Shown here in pieces: positions 1-7,362 of a DNA stretch of 11,525 bases. The DNA lies in NCBI GenBank assembly GCA_964470965.1, contig CAYYIS010000086.1:1-11525 (forward strand). Direction: 5' to 3'. A program made the translations under genes and the position numbers. Numbering within the stretch: position 1 is the stretch's first letter; each line of letters opens with the position of its first letter. This DNA comes from CAYYIS01 sp964470965 (GTDB lineage Bacteria; JAAXHH01; JABIQT01). Under the pieces are notes generated by a model. The model did no database searches and had not been told where the DNA came from. It saw nothing but the letters and a program-made list of their open reading frames with translations.

Positions 1-1455
1 TAAAATAGATATATATATATAGGGATGTGAAATAGTAGCGAATTCCTGGATTAGATCGTAAAACTGTGCTACCATGTTATTATATTGCGTTTGGGTTTTA
101 TCATGAACCGACCATCCATAAACATACTGATCAACAAACCAGTGCCCCAGACCGATAATCTGTTTTTGCATACCGGATAAAATCCACCCGACGACTAGGC
201 TTCCGGATACGACTATCCCCGAGCTTGTGAACAGCGTATTACGGAATCGGGTGACTCTTCCGATATTTTGGCTATTCATAAGTGCTGACAACCCCATCCC
301 CGCCAAGACGGCACCTGAGAAACTTACAATGGAAAGGAAGCGGGCCGGGGTACGCATCATTGAGAAAACCGGCAGCTTATTTACCAGATGCCACATCGGG
401 GAAAACTGGCCGAAAGCCAAAAGTAGAGCAACACCGAAAGTAACACCGAAGAAAAGGGTATAGCGGTCCCTTCGAATCATGATCGCACCGATCATCGCAA
501 CCAGTGGAAATATGCCCAGGTACGCGACCAGGTCGATAAAATTACTTCGCCACATGCCCCAGAAATTCTGATCGGGAGGATAGCCGAAGAATTTTGGGAA
601 CACCAGGCCTATCAACTGAAAGGGGGGGTAGGAGACCTGTGTGGAGAGTTCATAGTCCAATCCACCGCTTCTTATGGATTCCTGCATCAGTTCAAAACTG
701 GGCAGGATTTGCACTGATGCCAGGCCGACACCGATTAGACCGAAAAAAATCAGGCCGACACTCAGTGGACGCAACGCTAATGAATTCGGCTTCTCCCTTG
801 TTAGTTTCACATAACTTATAAAAACATAGTAGACAGCAGCTGTGATTAGAACAAACAACGATATGTAAAAATAACCAGCCAGGAATGATGTGCCCATACA
901 CAGAGAGGCGGCCGCCAGAGAACGGCGCTCATTCATCTCAATCCAGCGGTCCAGAAGGAGTAAGATAAGTGGAAGCCAAATCAGTGCATTACCGACATTC
1001 TCATGGCGTAACTGGGCCGTCATGTATCCACCGTAGGCGAACGTCAGGGCGCTGAGCGCCGAGCCCCAGAAATGACCGGTAATCCGCCGCACGTACAGAA
1101 ATGTGAAGACGCCCCCGAGTGTAACACGAAGGATGATAGAGACATTGAACGCCTCGACTGTCGGCAGAAAGTAAAATATGAAGCTTAACGGGTAAAGCAT
1201 CCCGGTCTGGGCTTCTGCGAACAGGGGAAAACCGAGGAGGAGGTTAGGCGTCCAGAGTGGTAATATGCCCTGTTTGATGTATGAGGAGAAATACCACTTG
1301 GCCGGAAAATACTGGGTCCACATATCCCCTTCATAAAGAATCCAACCCCACCAGAACATCCTGGAGTAAAAGACCGAAATGGCGGCCAACAGGAGAAGTA
1401 CCACCAGCGTGGTCTCCCGTTTAATGAAAGTTTGAAGTCGGGAAAGTAAGGTCAT
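1..1455 (-). CDS. YfhO-like multi-pass membrane protein (partial, runs off left edge)
   Basis: The frame stays open for 485 codons from ATG at 1455-1453 to position 1, so the C-terminus lies outside the window. It looks like the YfhO / GT-C-like family of large integral membrane proteins, thought to act in lipid-linked sugar transfer. After a hydrophobic segment at about residues 17-33 comes the family signature: YEGDMWTQYFP (41-51), then GILPLWTPN (63-71), GFPLFAEAQTG (75-85) and MLYP. Further hydrophobic segments follow at about 108-120, 134-146, 160-168, 190-215, 230-250, 306-327, 335-348, 376-392 and 410-427. RTPARF (368-373) is also typical. A GTG at 1458 directly before the ATG is an alternative start. 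No clear Shine-Dalgarno is seen, and the start lies within 5 bases of the epimerase stop, so translational coupling is likely. Family assignment is firm; the substrate is unknown. Confidence 0.85.
   Translation of the reverse strand, partial: MTLLSRLQTFIKRETTLVVLLLLAAISVFYSRMFWWGWILYEGDMWTQYFPAKWYFSSYIKQGILPLWTPNLLLGFPLFAEAQTGMLYPLSFIFYFLPTVEAFNVSIILRVTLGGVFTFLYVRRITGHFWGSALSALTFAYGGYMTAQLRHENVGNALIWLPLILLLLDRWIEMNERRSLAAASLCMGTSFLAGYFYISLFVLITAAVYYVFISYVKLTREKPNSLALRPLSVGLIFFGLIGVGLASVQILPSFELMQESIRSGGLDYELSTQVSYPPFQLIGLVFPKFFGYPPDQNFWGMWRSNFIDLVAYLGIFPLVAMIGAIMIRRDRYTLFFGVTFGVALLLAFGQFSPMWHLVNKLPVFSMMRTPARFLSIVSFSGAVLAGMGLSALMNSQNIGRVTRFRNTLFTSSGIVVSGSLVVGWILSGMQKQIIGLGHWFVDQYVYGWSVHDKTQTQYNNMVAQFYDLIQEFATISHPYIYISIL
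9..21. repeat. AT dinucleotide microsatellite inside the YfhO-like gene
   Basis: Thirteen bases of alternating A and T lie within the coding frame of the YfhO-like gene, where they are read as alternating Tyr and Ile codons at about residues 479-482. Dinucleotide tracts can slip during replication and would shift the frame. Whether this one does so is unknown, and the tract is short. Confidence 0.6.
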
Positions 1456-1459
1456 CACA

Positions 1460-2479
1460 TCAAAGCGGATTTCTGGAATGGGAAATTCCCGGAGATCTGT
1501 CGAGAGGTAGCCGGCCCTGATCGATCGCCTGTCGATACCAGTCTATAGTTATCCGAAGCCCTTCCTCCAGAGAGATGGAGGGGGACCAGCCCAGCAGGGT
1601 TCCGGCCCTGCTGTTATCGCAGACGTACGACATGATCTCACCTGGACGATCAGGCAATGCGCCGACTTCCGGGGTGATTGCACTACCCGTCATTTCGATA
1701 ATTTTGCCGACTATTTCCACCACCGGCATGGCCATCCCGGTACCCAGATTAATCGTCTGGCCGATCGCATCCTTTGTCATGGCAGCCCGAAGATAGCCAT
1801 CGATCAAGTCTTCAATATAGGTGAATTCACGGGTCTGCCGTCCCGATGTTATCCGAAGCGGCTGGTTCGTCAAAGCCGCGAGAATGGCCTGGGGAATTAG
1901 TTTATCTGGAGGCTGTCCCGGACCGTACACAAGGAATGGCCGGATGACGACCGTGGGCCATCCCAGAGTACGGTGAAACATGTCACAAAAGAGGGAAGTC
2001 GCAGCTTTTGAGGCGGAATAAGGTGAGACCGGCTTCAGGGAAGCATCTTCATGAAAAGGCGCGACACTGGCCCCGTATTCTTCCGCTGACCCGGTTTGTA
2101 TGAAACACGTATAGTCCGTCCCATCAAGTACCTGAAGTAAATGCATGGTACCAAGCAGGTTGTCATCTATCATCCGTTCGACGCCATGTGGTCCTCGTTC
2201 AAACGATGTGGCCGCAGCCAGATGGATGATATGCGTGGCCTGGATCGGCCGTACCACGCTCTCCAATCGGCGGCGGTCGTTCAGGTCCGCCTCAAGCCAT
2301 GTCATACGCCCAGGATCAAGGCTCCACCAACGGGGAGAGTTACCCGGCCGGCGCAATCCGTATACCTGGGCATCGGCCCGTATCAACGCGGCGCATAGGT
2401 GCTGCCCTATGAAGCCGGTTGCCCCGGTTACGAGAACCCGGGTTCCTGAAAATGCGTCGTACGGGAAATGTTTATGCAT
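1460..2479 (-). CDS. NAD-dependent epimerase/dehydratase (extended SDR)
   Basis: A 339-residue protein of the extended short-chain dehydrogenase/reductase family, which acts on nucleotide-activated sugars as 4-epimerase, 4,6-dehydratase or 4-keto reductase. The N-terminal Rossmann motif GATGFIG is at 19-25. The catalytic Tyr and Lys are Y154 and K158 in YSASK, and S131 in QTGSAEEYG is the likely catalytic Ser. The family strings RPFLVYGPGQ (180-189) and REFTYIEDLIDGY (217-229) are present. Length is normal. The ATG at 2479 has no strong ribosome binding site, but little sequence precedes the Rossmann strand, so this start is sensible. The gene lies 51 bases after the upstream GT2, and its stop nearly overlaps the YfhO-like start. 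It probably supplies a sugar donor for this cluster. The exact substrate (UDP-, GDP-, CDP- or dTDP-sugar) cannot be told from the sequence. Confidence 0.9.
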   Translation of the reverse strand: MHKHFPYDAFSGTRVLVTGATGFIGQHLCAALIRADAQVYGLRRPGNSPRWWSLDPGRMTWLEADLNDRRRLESVVRPIQATHIIHLAAATSFERGPHGVERMIDDNLLGTMHLLQVLDGTDYTCFIQTGSAEEYGASVAPFHEDASLKPVSPYSASKAATSLFCDMFHRTLGWPTVVIRPFLVYGPGQPPDKLIPQAILAALTNQPLRITSGRQTREFTYIEDLIDGYLRAAMTKDAIGQTINLGTGMAMPVVEIVGKIIEMTGSAITPEVGALPDRPGEIMSYVCDNSRAGTLLGWSPSISLEEGLRITIDWYRQAIDQGRLPLDRSPGISHSRNPL

Positions 2480-2530
2480 TTTATTACAGTTGTTAACAAA
2501 GCCGATCTGTCCGAGTTGATATTTAGCCGA

Positions 2531-3271
2531 TCAGGATCGGTCGGTGGACCGGGCCTGGGATGCGCCCTGGTGATATTTTCCTGCGGTCATTCTGTAGATT
2601 ATCAGATTCTTAACAAATTCCAGTATAGATCCCAGATACACATTCGACTTGCCCTCAGCCCTGGCTTTGAAATCGACTGGCACCTCTTCAATCCGCATGC
2701 CCAAATCGCTTGCTTTAATGATCAGCTCCGCATCTATAAACCAGTCTTTCGACTGTAAGTCCAGACGCGTATAGCAGGTGTGTTTCATAACCTTCGGCTT
2801 GGCATTAACGTCACGAACCGTGCACTTAAACAGCAGATTAAAAAAAAGATTGTACACGGCAGAAATCACTCGCCGTCTGAATCCGTCACCGCGATCCGAT
2901 CGGGTCCCCTTGCATACATCTTCGCCGTGTGCTTTTATGTGCGTGTATACCCGCAGGATATCCTCAGGGGAAATCTGCAGATCGCCATCGGCAAAACCTA
3001 CAAATGATCCTGCGCACTGGGACAGCCCCGACACGATCCCCCACCCATATCCCTGATTTTTCTCTACCGTAACGATTCTTATGCGTGGATTTGATTCCGC
3101 GCATCGTGAAAGAATCATACCGGTGTGATCTTCGGATCCGTTATTTACCGGCACCAGTTCATAGTCTACATCGTGTTGATCGAGCACTTCGACGAGACTG
3201 GTGACCACTTCTCTGCAGTTTGCTTCTTCGTTGAAGAAAGGTATGACGAGAGAGAACTCGGGTGATGTCAC
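2531..3271 (-). CDS. Glycosyltransferase family 2, DPM1-like
   Basis: A 246-residue GT-A fold glycosyltransferase similar to dolichyl-/polyprenyl-phosphate mannose synthase. FSLVIPFFNEE (6-16) is the nucleotide-binding N-terminus and VNNGSEDHTG (42-51) replaces the common VDDGSTDGT. FADGDLQ (93-99) holds the metal-binding D95-x-D97. DVNAKPKVM (154-162) and the EEVPVDFKAR (195-204) segment are typical of this group. A hydrophobic patch at about 212-230 may contact the membrane. The start is GTG at 3271-3269, 17 bases after the stop of the O-antigen-ligase-like gene; no other in-frame start gives a better N-terminus. The likely reaction is transfer of a sugar from a nucleotide donor to polyprenyl phosphate. 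That role is inferred from the family, and a plain glycan-extending transferase is also possible. Confidence 0.88.
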   Translation of the reverse strand: MTSPEFSLVIPFFNEEANCREVVTSLVEVLDQHDVDYELVPVNNGSEDHTGMILSRCAESNPRIRIVTVEKNQGYGWGIVSGLSQCAGSFVGFADGDLQISPEDILRVYTHIKAHGEDVCKGTRSDRGDGFRRRVISAVYNLFFNLLFKCTVRDVNAKPKVMKHTCYTRLDLQSKDWFIDAELIIKASDLGMRIEEVPVDFKARAEGKSNVYLGSILEFVKNLIIYRMTAGKYHQGASQARSTDRS

Positions 3272-3288
3272 AGGAGACCATCGTTCAT

Positions 3289-4857
3289 TTAACTGGGCCC
3301 TCGCGATAAAACTGCTGCTTCCACCGGCCTTTTCTGGGTCTCATTATTATCATCCAATTCCGGTATTTTCAGGAGTATTCCTCCCAGGAACCAGAAAAAC
3401 AGATTTAGCGGAGGAGTTACCAGGGCGGGACCGCCGAAAAACACGAAAAAAATCGATGACAACACGGCCCAACACGCGATTGCAACCCATTTCAGGTCAT
3501 CATCCCTGGTCGACAAGTAAATTTTTAAACCCCGGACCAGAAAGATTACGGCAATAAGCGTAATCACAATCGTTCCCGGGATACCTGTTTCCGCGATCAT
3601 CACAAGGAAATAATTTTCGCTTGTCATGGCCAGCGGACCGCCATGTAACTCTTTATACGCATACATTTCTTCCCGGAACTTCGCTGCGGCCGGTCCCGTG
3701 CGCCCCAGTCCTGCACCAAGCGGATAGTATCTCGCTGTCACATCTAAATAGGTCATGTGCACACCACGGTTTTCCATATAGGATTCCACGGGATTGGTAA
3801 AAAGATCCAGCGAGTTTCCCTGTATTACGTCGTCTCCTGAGATAAATGTAGCTATTTGCCAACCTGCAATTAGCATCAACAAGGCACCGGACAGGCTCCC
3901 GACACCCCGCGAGATTCTACCGGAGCAAAATTGTGCCACCAAAATCACCATCAAACACCCTATTGTCACCATCGTCATTTGTCTTATGAGTGAGATAAGC
4001 AAAGTCCCGACCAAGATGACCAGGATGGCTCCCAAGACTAATTTTGTTCGTCTTCCTACATTCTTAAACATGAAAACAGCCAGGATAATCGGGATAAAAC
4101 ACTGCATCCATCCGGCTGCACCTCCCGGATTCGAGGTAGTTGACATGGGACGAAAATACGACTCCCCTTCGGCATCCTGCCAGGTGTTGAAATCGATCAT
4201 ATAGGCATATTCCGGCATCTCCTGCTTCATCTGCTCCGGCCCTTTCTGGTACTGATCGATTGAAAAATAACTCATTGTCAGTCCGATTGCACCGAACCAT
4301 AAGGCATATCGTTTGAATTGCTCGGAAGACCTGAAACAATGATACCCGAAGAAGAACAGAGGTATGGTGAATATATGCATTTTCAGAGCGGCAACACTGG
4401 CGAAATAGCTGTAACCTAACGGATTAAAAATCTGTATGACGCATAGAAATACAAAAACGCCGATCAGCTTGCCCATCGGTGTCTTGGCCAGGGGGCCCGG
4501 ATTGAACATATGGCGAATAAGCCACCCGGCGCAGATCAAACCCATCATGATATCAACAGTAACATGTATGATCGGATTGAAATCGGTTTTGTATTTCAAA
4601 ATGCCAGCCACCGAAGCAAACACGAACAGGAGCATGATAGACCGGTCGTAGTTAGCAGAAAGCAGGAGAGGAATGCCCGCCACATAGCCCAGGATCAAGG
4701 CTACGCGGGTTGAGAACAAATACTCTTCAGATGTAACCAGATAGGCGGTGATCAAGCCGATAAAAACCAATACACTCGCAATCAGAACGCGAATACGTGG
4801 GTCGTCGACTGACAACAATTTGGGAGAATCAACCGTGGCTGACGGCATGCCTGACAT
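3289..4857 (-). CDS. O-antigen ligase / polysaccharide polymerase-like membrane protein
   Basis: A 522-residue integral membrane protein of the O-antigen ligase/Wzy_C type (WaaL and Wzy-like), which transfers or polymerises lipid-linked glycan on the periplasmic face. About 12-14 hydrophobic segments are visible, roughly at 24-42, 52-67, 73-87, 98-115, 129-144, 155-172, 184-199, 251-265, 273-290, 296-311, 321-338, 415-443, 457-476 and 483-498. A large outer loop lies between about 340 and 412. It contains ARYYPLGAGLGRTGP (375-389) and ends in the family motif SENYFLVMIAETGIPG (413-428), where E414 and E423 are conserved-type residues. The N-terminus overlaps the methyltransferase gene by 29 bases and has a good ribosome binding site. 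Ligase and polymerase cannot be separated by sequence alone. Confidence 0.87.
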   Translation of the reverse strand: MSGMPSATVDSPKLLSVDDPRIRVLIASVLVFIGLITAYLVTSEEYLFSTRVALILGYVAGIPLLLSANYDRSIMLLFVFASVAGILKYKTDFNPIIHVTVDIMMGLICAGWLIRHMFNPGPLAKTPMGKLIGVFVFLCVIQIFNPLGYSYFASVAALKMHIFTIPLFFFGYHCFRSSEQFKRYALWFGAIGLTMSYFSIDQYQKGPEQMKQEMPEYAYMIDFNTWQDAEGESYFRPMSTTSNPGGAAGWMQCFIPIILAVFMFKNVGRRTKLVLGAILVILVGTLLISLIRQMTMVTIGCLMVILVAQFCSGRISRGVGSLSGALLMLIAGWQIATFISGDDVIQGNSLDLFTNPVESYMENRGVHMTYLDVTARYYPLGAGLGRTGPAAAKFREEMYAYKELHGGPLAMTSENYFLVMIAETGIPGTIVITLIAVIFLVRGLKIYLSTRDDDLKWVAIACWAVLSSIFFVFFGGPALVTPPLNLFFWFLGGILLKIPELDDNNETQKRPVEAAVLSRGPS

Positions 4858-5596
4858 GCTCCCGCTCCTTTTTTATCACTTCCACCACAATGTCGTACGG
4901 TTTCAGTTTTTCCTTCCCGAATCTTAAGACCCAGCGTTCCAGATAGCACAGAATGACGATGGGAGGAGGTATCCTAAGCCAGCCCTCAAAAAACGCAATG
5001 ACATGCAGGACAGCTCGTGTAATCAACAGCAGACAGTAGTCTTTGTTTACGATCGAAAGGTGTTCCGCATCCAGTAAGGCCTGCAGCTGGTCGTACGTAT
5101 AACCCTCATGTACATGCGCCCCGTCGTGACGGGGCGCGGGGGGTACCGGTACGCTAAGGACCATCCGCCCTTCCCGCGTCACCACTCGCGCTATTTCCGC
5201 AACTCCGGCCCGGTCGTCCTCAAGATGTTCAATGACTTCGGTACAGAGAGCCGTATCAAACACATCGGTCTTGAACGGTAATCGATCCGCGGAAGCCCGC
5301 ACCAGCCACAGGTTGGTCAGACTGTCACGACGTCTGCGGTCGGACAAGTAAATCAGATGATCCTGGCTTACATCAATCGCGGCAACTTTGCTAAACCGAC
5401 CGACCAGCGTTTCAAGGGTGTACATACCGCGCCCGGCACCGATATCGACCACCCGGTGTCCGGCTGGTGATATGAATGAATCGACGATCGGTTTCTGTAC
5501 AGCACGCCGCACCGTATCCCCGGTGGCGAAAACATGCCGGGCGATCCAGCGCACCCAGCGCGGATGCAACAGTTTATCTTTAAATGCGGGATGCAT
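4829..5596 (-). CDS. Class I SAM-dependent methyltransferase
   Basis: A 255-residue methyltransferase of the Methyltransf_11/25 type. SAM-binding motif I is VVDIGAGRG at 49-57, with the acidic residue after strand 2 at D75 in AAID. The motif around FDTALCTEVIEHLEDD (113-128) is typical, as is HVHEGYT (161-167). The C-terminal part (about 186-222) is hydrophobic and may bind the membrane. The ATG at 5596 lies inside the end of the preceding GT4 gene (17-base overlap), and the protein's own end overlaps the next gene by 29 bases, so the three genes are probably translated together. In this setting it may O-methylate a sugar or cap the glycan. The acceptor cannot be read from the sequence, and a small-molecule or lipid substrate is possible. 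Confidence 0.88.
   Translation of the reverse strand: MHPAFKDKLLHPRWVRWIARHVFATGDTVRRAVQKPIVDSFISPAGHRVVDIGAGRGMYTLETLVGRFSKVAAIDVSQDHLIYLSDRRRRDSLTNLWLVRASADRLPFKTDVFDTALCTEVIEHLEDDRAGVAEIARVVTREGRMVLSVPVPPAPRHDGAHVHEGYTYDQLQALLDAEHLSIVNKDYCLLLITRAVLHVIAFFEGWLRIPPPIVILCYLERWVLRFGKEKLKPYDIVVEVIKKEREHVRHAVSHG
4865..4870 (-). promoter_or_regulatory. Ribosome binding site of the O-antigen-ligase-like gene
   Basis: On the minus strand AAGGAG lies 7 bases before the ATG at 4857-4855. This is the best Shine-Dalgarno in the window and supports that start, even though it lies within the end of the methyltransferase gene. Confidence 0.7.
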
Positions 5597-6848
5597 AATG
5601 AAAATACAATTCTATATTGCGCTCCGTAAGGATCTCCCATGCATATGATGATTCATACAGGTGCCGGGCATTGGCGCCGATGCGGCTGCGTTCTTCAGGG
5701 GCATGCACCAACCGGCTGATCCGATCGACAAAAGTTTCTTCATCTTCCTGCGGCACAAGAACAATATTTTCACCATCTACGAACGTGTCTTCCGTATCGC
5801 TGCCCGGATTGGAAACTACCGGCAAACCGTGAGAAAGCGCAGAAAGCAGAGAACTCTTCCTGGCGCTGGCGCCGCGTATGTCTGTCATCACGTAGATGTC
5901 GGTCATGGACAGCCAGGCAGACACTTCTGCCGATGTGCCGGTTCCAGTCCAGATAATATAGGGTTTTAAATCAAGATCATCAACGCACTTTTGCAAATAT
6001 CTATAATACGGGTGATCGGAGGAATAAGCCCCTATCAACATCAGATACACGCGTTCCCCTTTATCGATCAGGCGACGCATACATTTGAAGAGAAGGTCGT
6101 AGCGTTTGTCTATATGCAGCATACCGAAACTGCTCAATAGCATACCGCCCTCAGGGACCCCGAAACAATCGCGGTGGCGCCTCCGTTCGGCCCTTCCGTT
6201 TTTCGGGCCGTCCGGGATGGACAATTCTGGGACAATATTCGGTCCGATCGGGACCACATGGATTCTATTTTTCTTCCATGGAAACAACCGCTTCAAGCGA
6301 TCGGCACGGCGCGGCAACGAAACGATCACACCTGTGCATCCGGCCAGAAGGATCGTGTCTTTTATCCTGTTCAGGAATATGAGTAGGTTCTGACGCAAAT
6401 CGTTAATAAACGGGGTGTATATTTCATGGCAGGTCACGAATACCCGCTGACCTGTCAACACCCTGACGAACCAGGGTAGGAATGCAATGGCGAAAGTCCG
6501 GCTACCGTACATCTGAGGTGTATACTGAATGTGGACGATCTCGAAAGAAGCGGCACGTATTTCACGGATCATCCTGATGACCATCCTGAGATTCCATCGT
6601 CTGAAAATACGCCGGATGTTCGGGTCTTTTGGAGCCGGGCCAAGAGATCCCATCGGTTTCTGCGAGGTAAACACCGTGACATTGATCCCCTGCTGCTGCA
6701 GGAAATGTACAAGATGCGAGGTGTTATCCCCTACGCCGCAAATATCCGGTGGGAAAGTCCCGCAAACCATACAGACGCGAACAGGAGTTCTCTCCTTCAT
6801 GGCGCTCAGAGAGGATAAGACGGGACTGGGCTCTTTAATCTGTACCAC
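5580..6848 (-). CDS. Glycosyltransferase family 4 (GT-B fold)
   Basis: The protein is 422 residues from GTG at 6848 or 406 from ATG at 6800 (residue 17). The conserved domain starts at about residue 23 with VRVCMVCGTFPPDICGVGDN, so the ATG is plausible, although neither start has a clear ribosome binding site. N-domain strings include HIQYTPQMYG (106-115) and CHEIYTPF (140-147). The C-domain has FGMLHIDKRYDLL (241-253), and RGASARKSSLL (325-335) before SHGLPVV (339-345). The usual GT4 EX7E motif is not present in canonical form; a Ser/Arg-rich version stands there, as in a known GT4 subgroup. It should transfer a sugar from a nucleotide donor to a growing lipid-linked glycan in the cytoplasm. 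The open frame continues upstream of the GTG to 7043 without any ATG, GTG or TTG (see the remnant entry). Confidence 0.87.
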   Translation of the reverse strand: MVQIKEPSPVLSSLSAMKERTPVRVCMVCGTFPPDICGVGDNTSHLVHFLQQQGINVTVFTSQKPMGSLGPAPKDPNIRRIFRRWNLRMVIRMIREIRAASFEIVHIQYTPQMYGSRTFAIAFLPWFVRVLTGQRVFVTCHEIYTPFINDLRQNLLIFLNRIKDTILLAGCTGVIVSLPRRADRLKRLFPWKKNRIHVVPIGPNIVPELSIPDGPKNGRAERRRHRDCFGVPEGGMLLSSFGMLHIDKRYDLLFKCMRRLIDKGERVYLMLIGAYSSDHPYYRYLQKCVDDLDLKPYIIWTGTGTSAEVSAWLSMTDIYVMTDIRGASARKSSLLSALSHGLPVVSNPGSDTEDTFVDGENIVLVPQEDEETFVDRISRLVHAPEERSRIGANARHLYESSYAWEILTERNIELYFHYASRI

Positions 6849-7193
6849 GGTTTCTTCTTTGCTATCGGCCAGGGAAATCTGCCGTGTAATGTCGATCTGA
6901 CGGATTCTCTCGGTGTTGGCGTACCACCGGAACGAAGCGTCGAAACCGCTCTCGCCGGCTTCCCCGAGTTTCGGTGCAATCCGGGTCTGCGCAATCTCGT
7001 TGGTGGCAGGATGGAACAGCAGAGTTGAATCTACATACCCCAGTCAATATAGGCACTGAACTTAGGACTGTCAATACGGCCTGTGATGCATCCCTGACAT
7101 CGATGAAACCGTGTGGTTGGGTTCCCAACGATACCACTTGTCCGGACCATAAGGGGAAGAAAGGACCCCGGGGATGTGGTAGGAATTCGGTAA
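6849..7193 (-). pseudogene. Broken coding remnant, possibly of a GH99-like / glycan-hydrolase-type domain
   Basis: The stretch has no intact gene but looks coding. One minus frame reads from 7193 to a stop at 7073-7071 and contains SSPYGPDKWYRWEPNHT. Another reads GRIDSPKFSAYIDW from 7081 to a stop at 7033-7031. The first frame then reopens at 7043 with VDSTLLFHP, IAPKLGEAG and WYANTERIRQ, and runs without a stop into the GT4 gene at 6848. Joined by a +1 change near 7080 and a -1 change near 7035, this gives one continuous protein-like sequence. The order Trp-rich loop, G-R-x-D-S, xxIDW, then KLxEAG and YxNTERI loosely recalls GH99-like (WbsX/endomannosidase-type) domains from memory. That family call is tentative. 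An alternative is a real N-terminal extension of the GT4 protein after a lost or non-standard start. Confidence 0.4.
7046..7074 (-). promoter_or_regulatory. Sigma70-like promoter match upstream of the GT4-to-YfhO block
   Basis: On the minus strand TTGACA (7074-7069) and TATATT (7051-7046) are separated by exactly 17 bases, an 11 of 12 match to the sigma70 consensus with ideal spacing. It faces the GT4 gene, would start RNA near 7039, and would leave about 190 bases before the GTG. The same bases also encode part of the coding-like remnant (the two Ile-Asp codon pairs create much of the match), so it may be coincidence. Confidence 0.35.
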
Positions 7194-7207
7194 CTATACA
7201 TCACAGG

Positions 7208-7348
7208 CTACCGTTTTATCGCAAGGTAATCCACCCCGGCCGCCGCTGAGAAACCGGATGCGCGATTTCCGTTTCCAACATTTGCAATGTGGGCGCCAAT
7301 AAGTAACAAATTGCGATTTAAAGTGGGTAAGGAATAATGGAGGACCTG
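7208..7348 (-). pseudogene. Orphan C-terminal gene remnant, possibly of a flavin-dependent oxidoreductase
   Basis: A minus-strand frame directly after the GT39-like gene reads 46 codons to a TAG at 7210-7208. It has coding-like codon use but no start at its 5' side, where it merges into an alternative frame of the GT39-like gene. It contains NRNLLLIGAHIANVGNGNR followed by an Ala-Gly-rich ASGFSAAAGVDYLA. A hydrophobic strand ending in G, then a Gly/Asn-rich turn and a small-residue helix, recalls the C-terminal FAD-binding strand of amine-oxidase-type flavoproteins. I cannot confirm this. It is best read as the tail of a gene whose front was lost when the GT39-like gene came to lie beside it. 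A chance open frame remains possible. Confidence 0.35.
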
Positions 7349-7362
7349 AATTTTACAGGTCC
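7342..7362 (-). repeat. Inverted repeat across the stop codon of the GT39-like gene (weak terminator candidate)
   Basis: GGACCTG and CAGGTCC form a perfect 7-base-pair stem with a 7-base loop, and the TAA stop of the GT39-like gene lies at the start of the loop. No run of T follows on the minus strand (the next bases are TCCATTATTCC), so it is at best a weak or Rho-assisted terminator, or an RNA-protecting 3' hairpin. Confidence 0.45.

Noticed and set aside
227..463. Plus-strand open frame of 78 codons, and many other plus-strand frames across the window
   Set aside because: They lie antisense to clearly coding minus-strand genes, show no recognisable domains and have shadow-type composition.
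2490..2499. Perfect 10-base palindrome TTGTTAACAA between the GT2 and the epimerase gene
   Set aside because: It is short and AT-rich with no promoter boxes nearby; such palindromes occur by chance, so there is not enough to call an operator.
7031..7201. Minus-strand ATG-started open frame of 56 codons in the gap
   Set aside because: Only its end (GRIDSPKFSAYIDW) looks coding; the front half is Thr/Pro/Arg-rich and lies in the wrong frame relative to the coding-like signal, so it is better read as part of a broken remnant.
7204..7215. Possible ops (RfaH recruitment) element on the minus strand, core CGGTAGC
   Set aside because: Only about 9 of 12 bases match, the leading GG is missing, no wider JUMPstart sequence surrounds it, and it lies upstream of the promoter match.
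7278..7290. Small inverted repeat ACATT-TGC-AATGT
   Set aside because: A five-base stem with a three-base loop and no T run is too weak for a terminator or operator claim.
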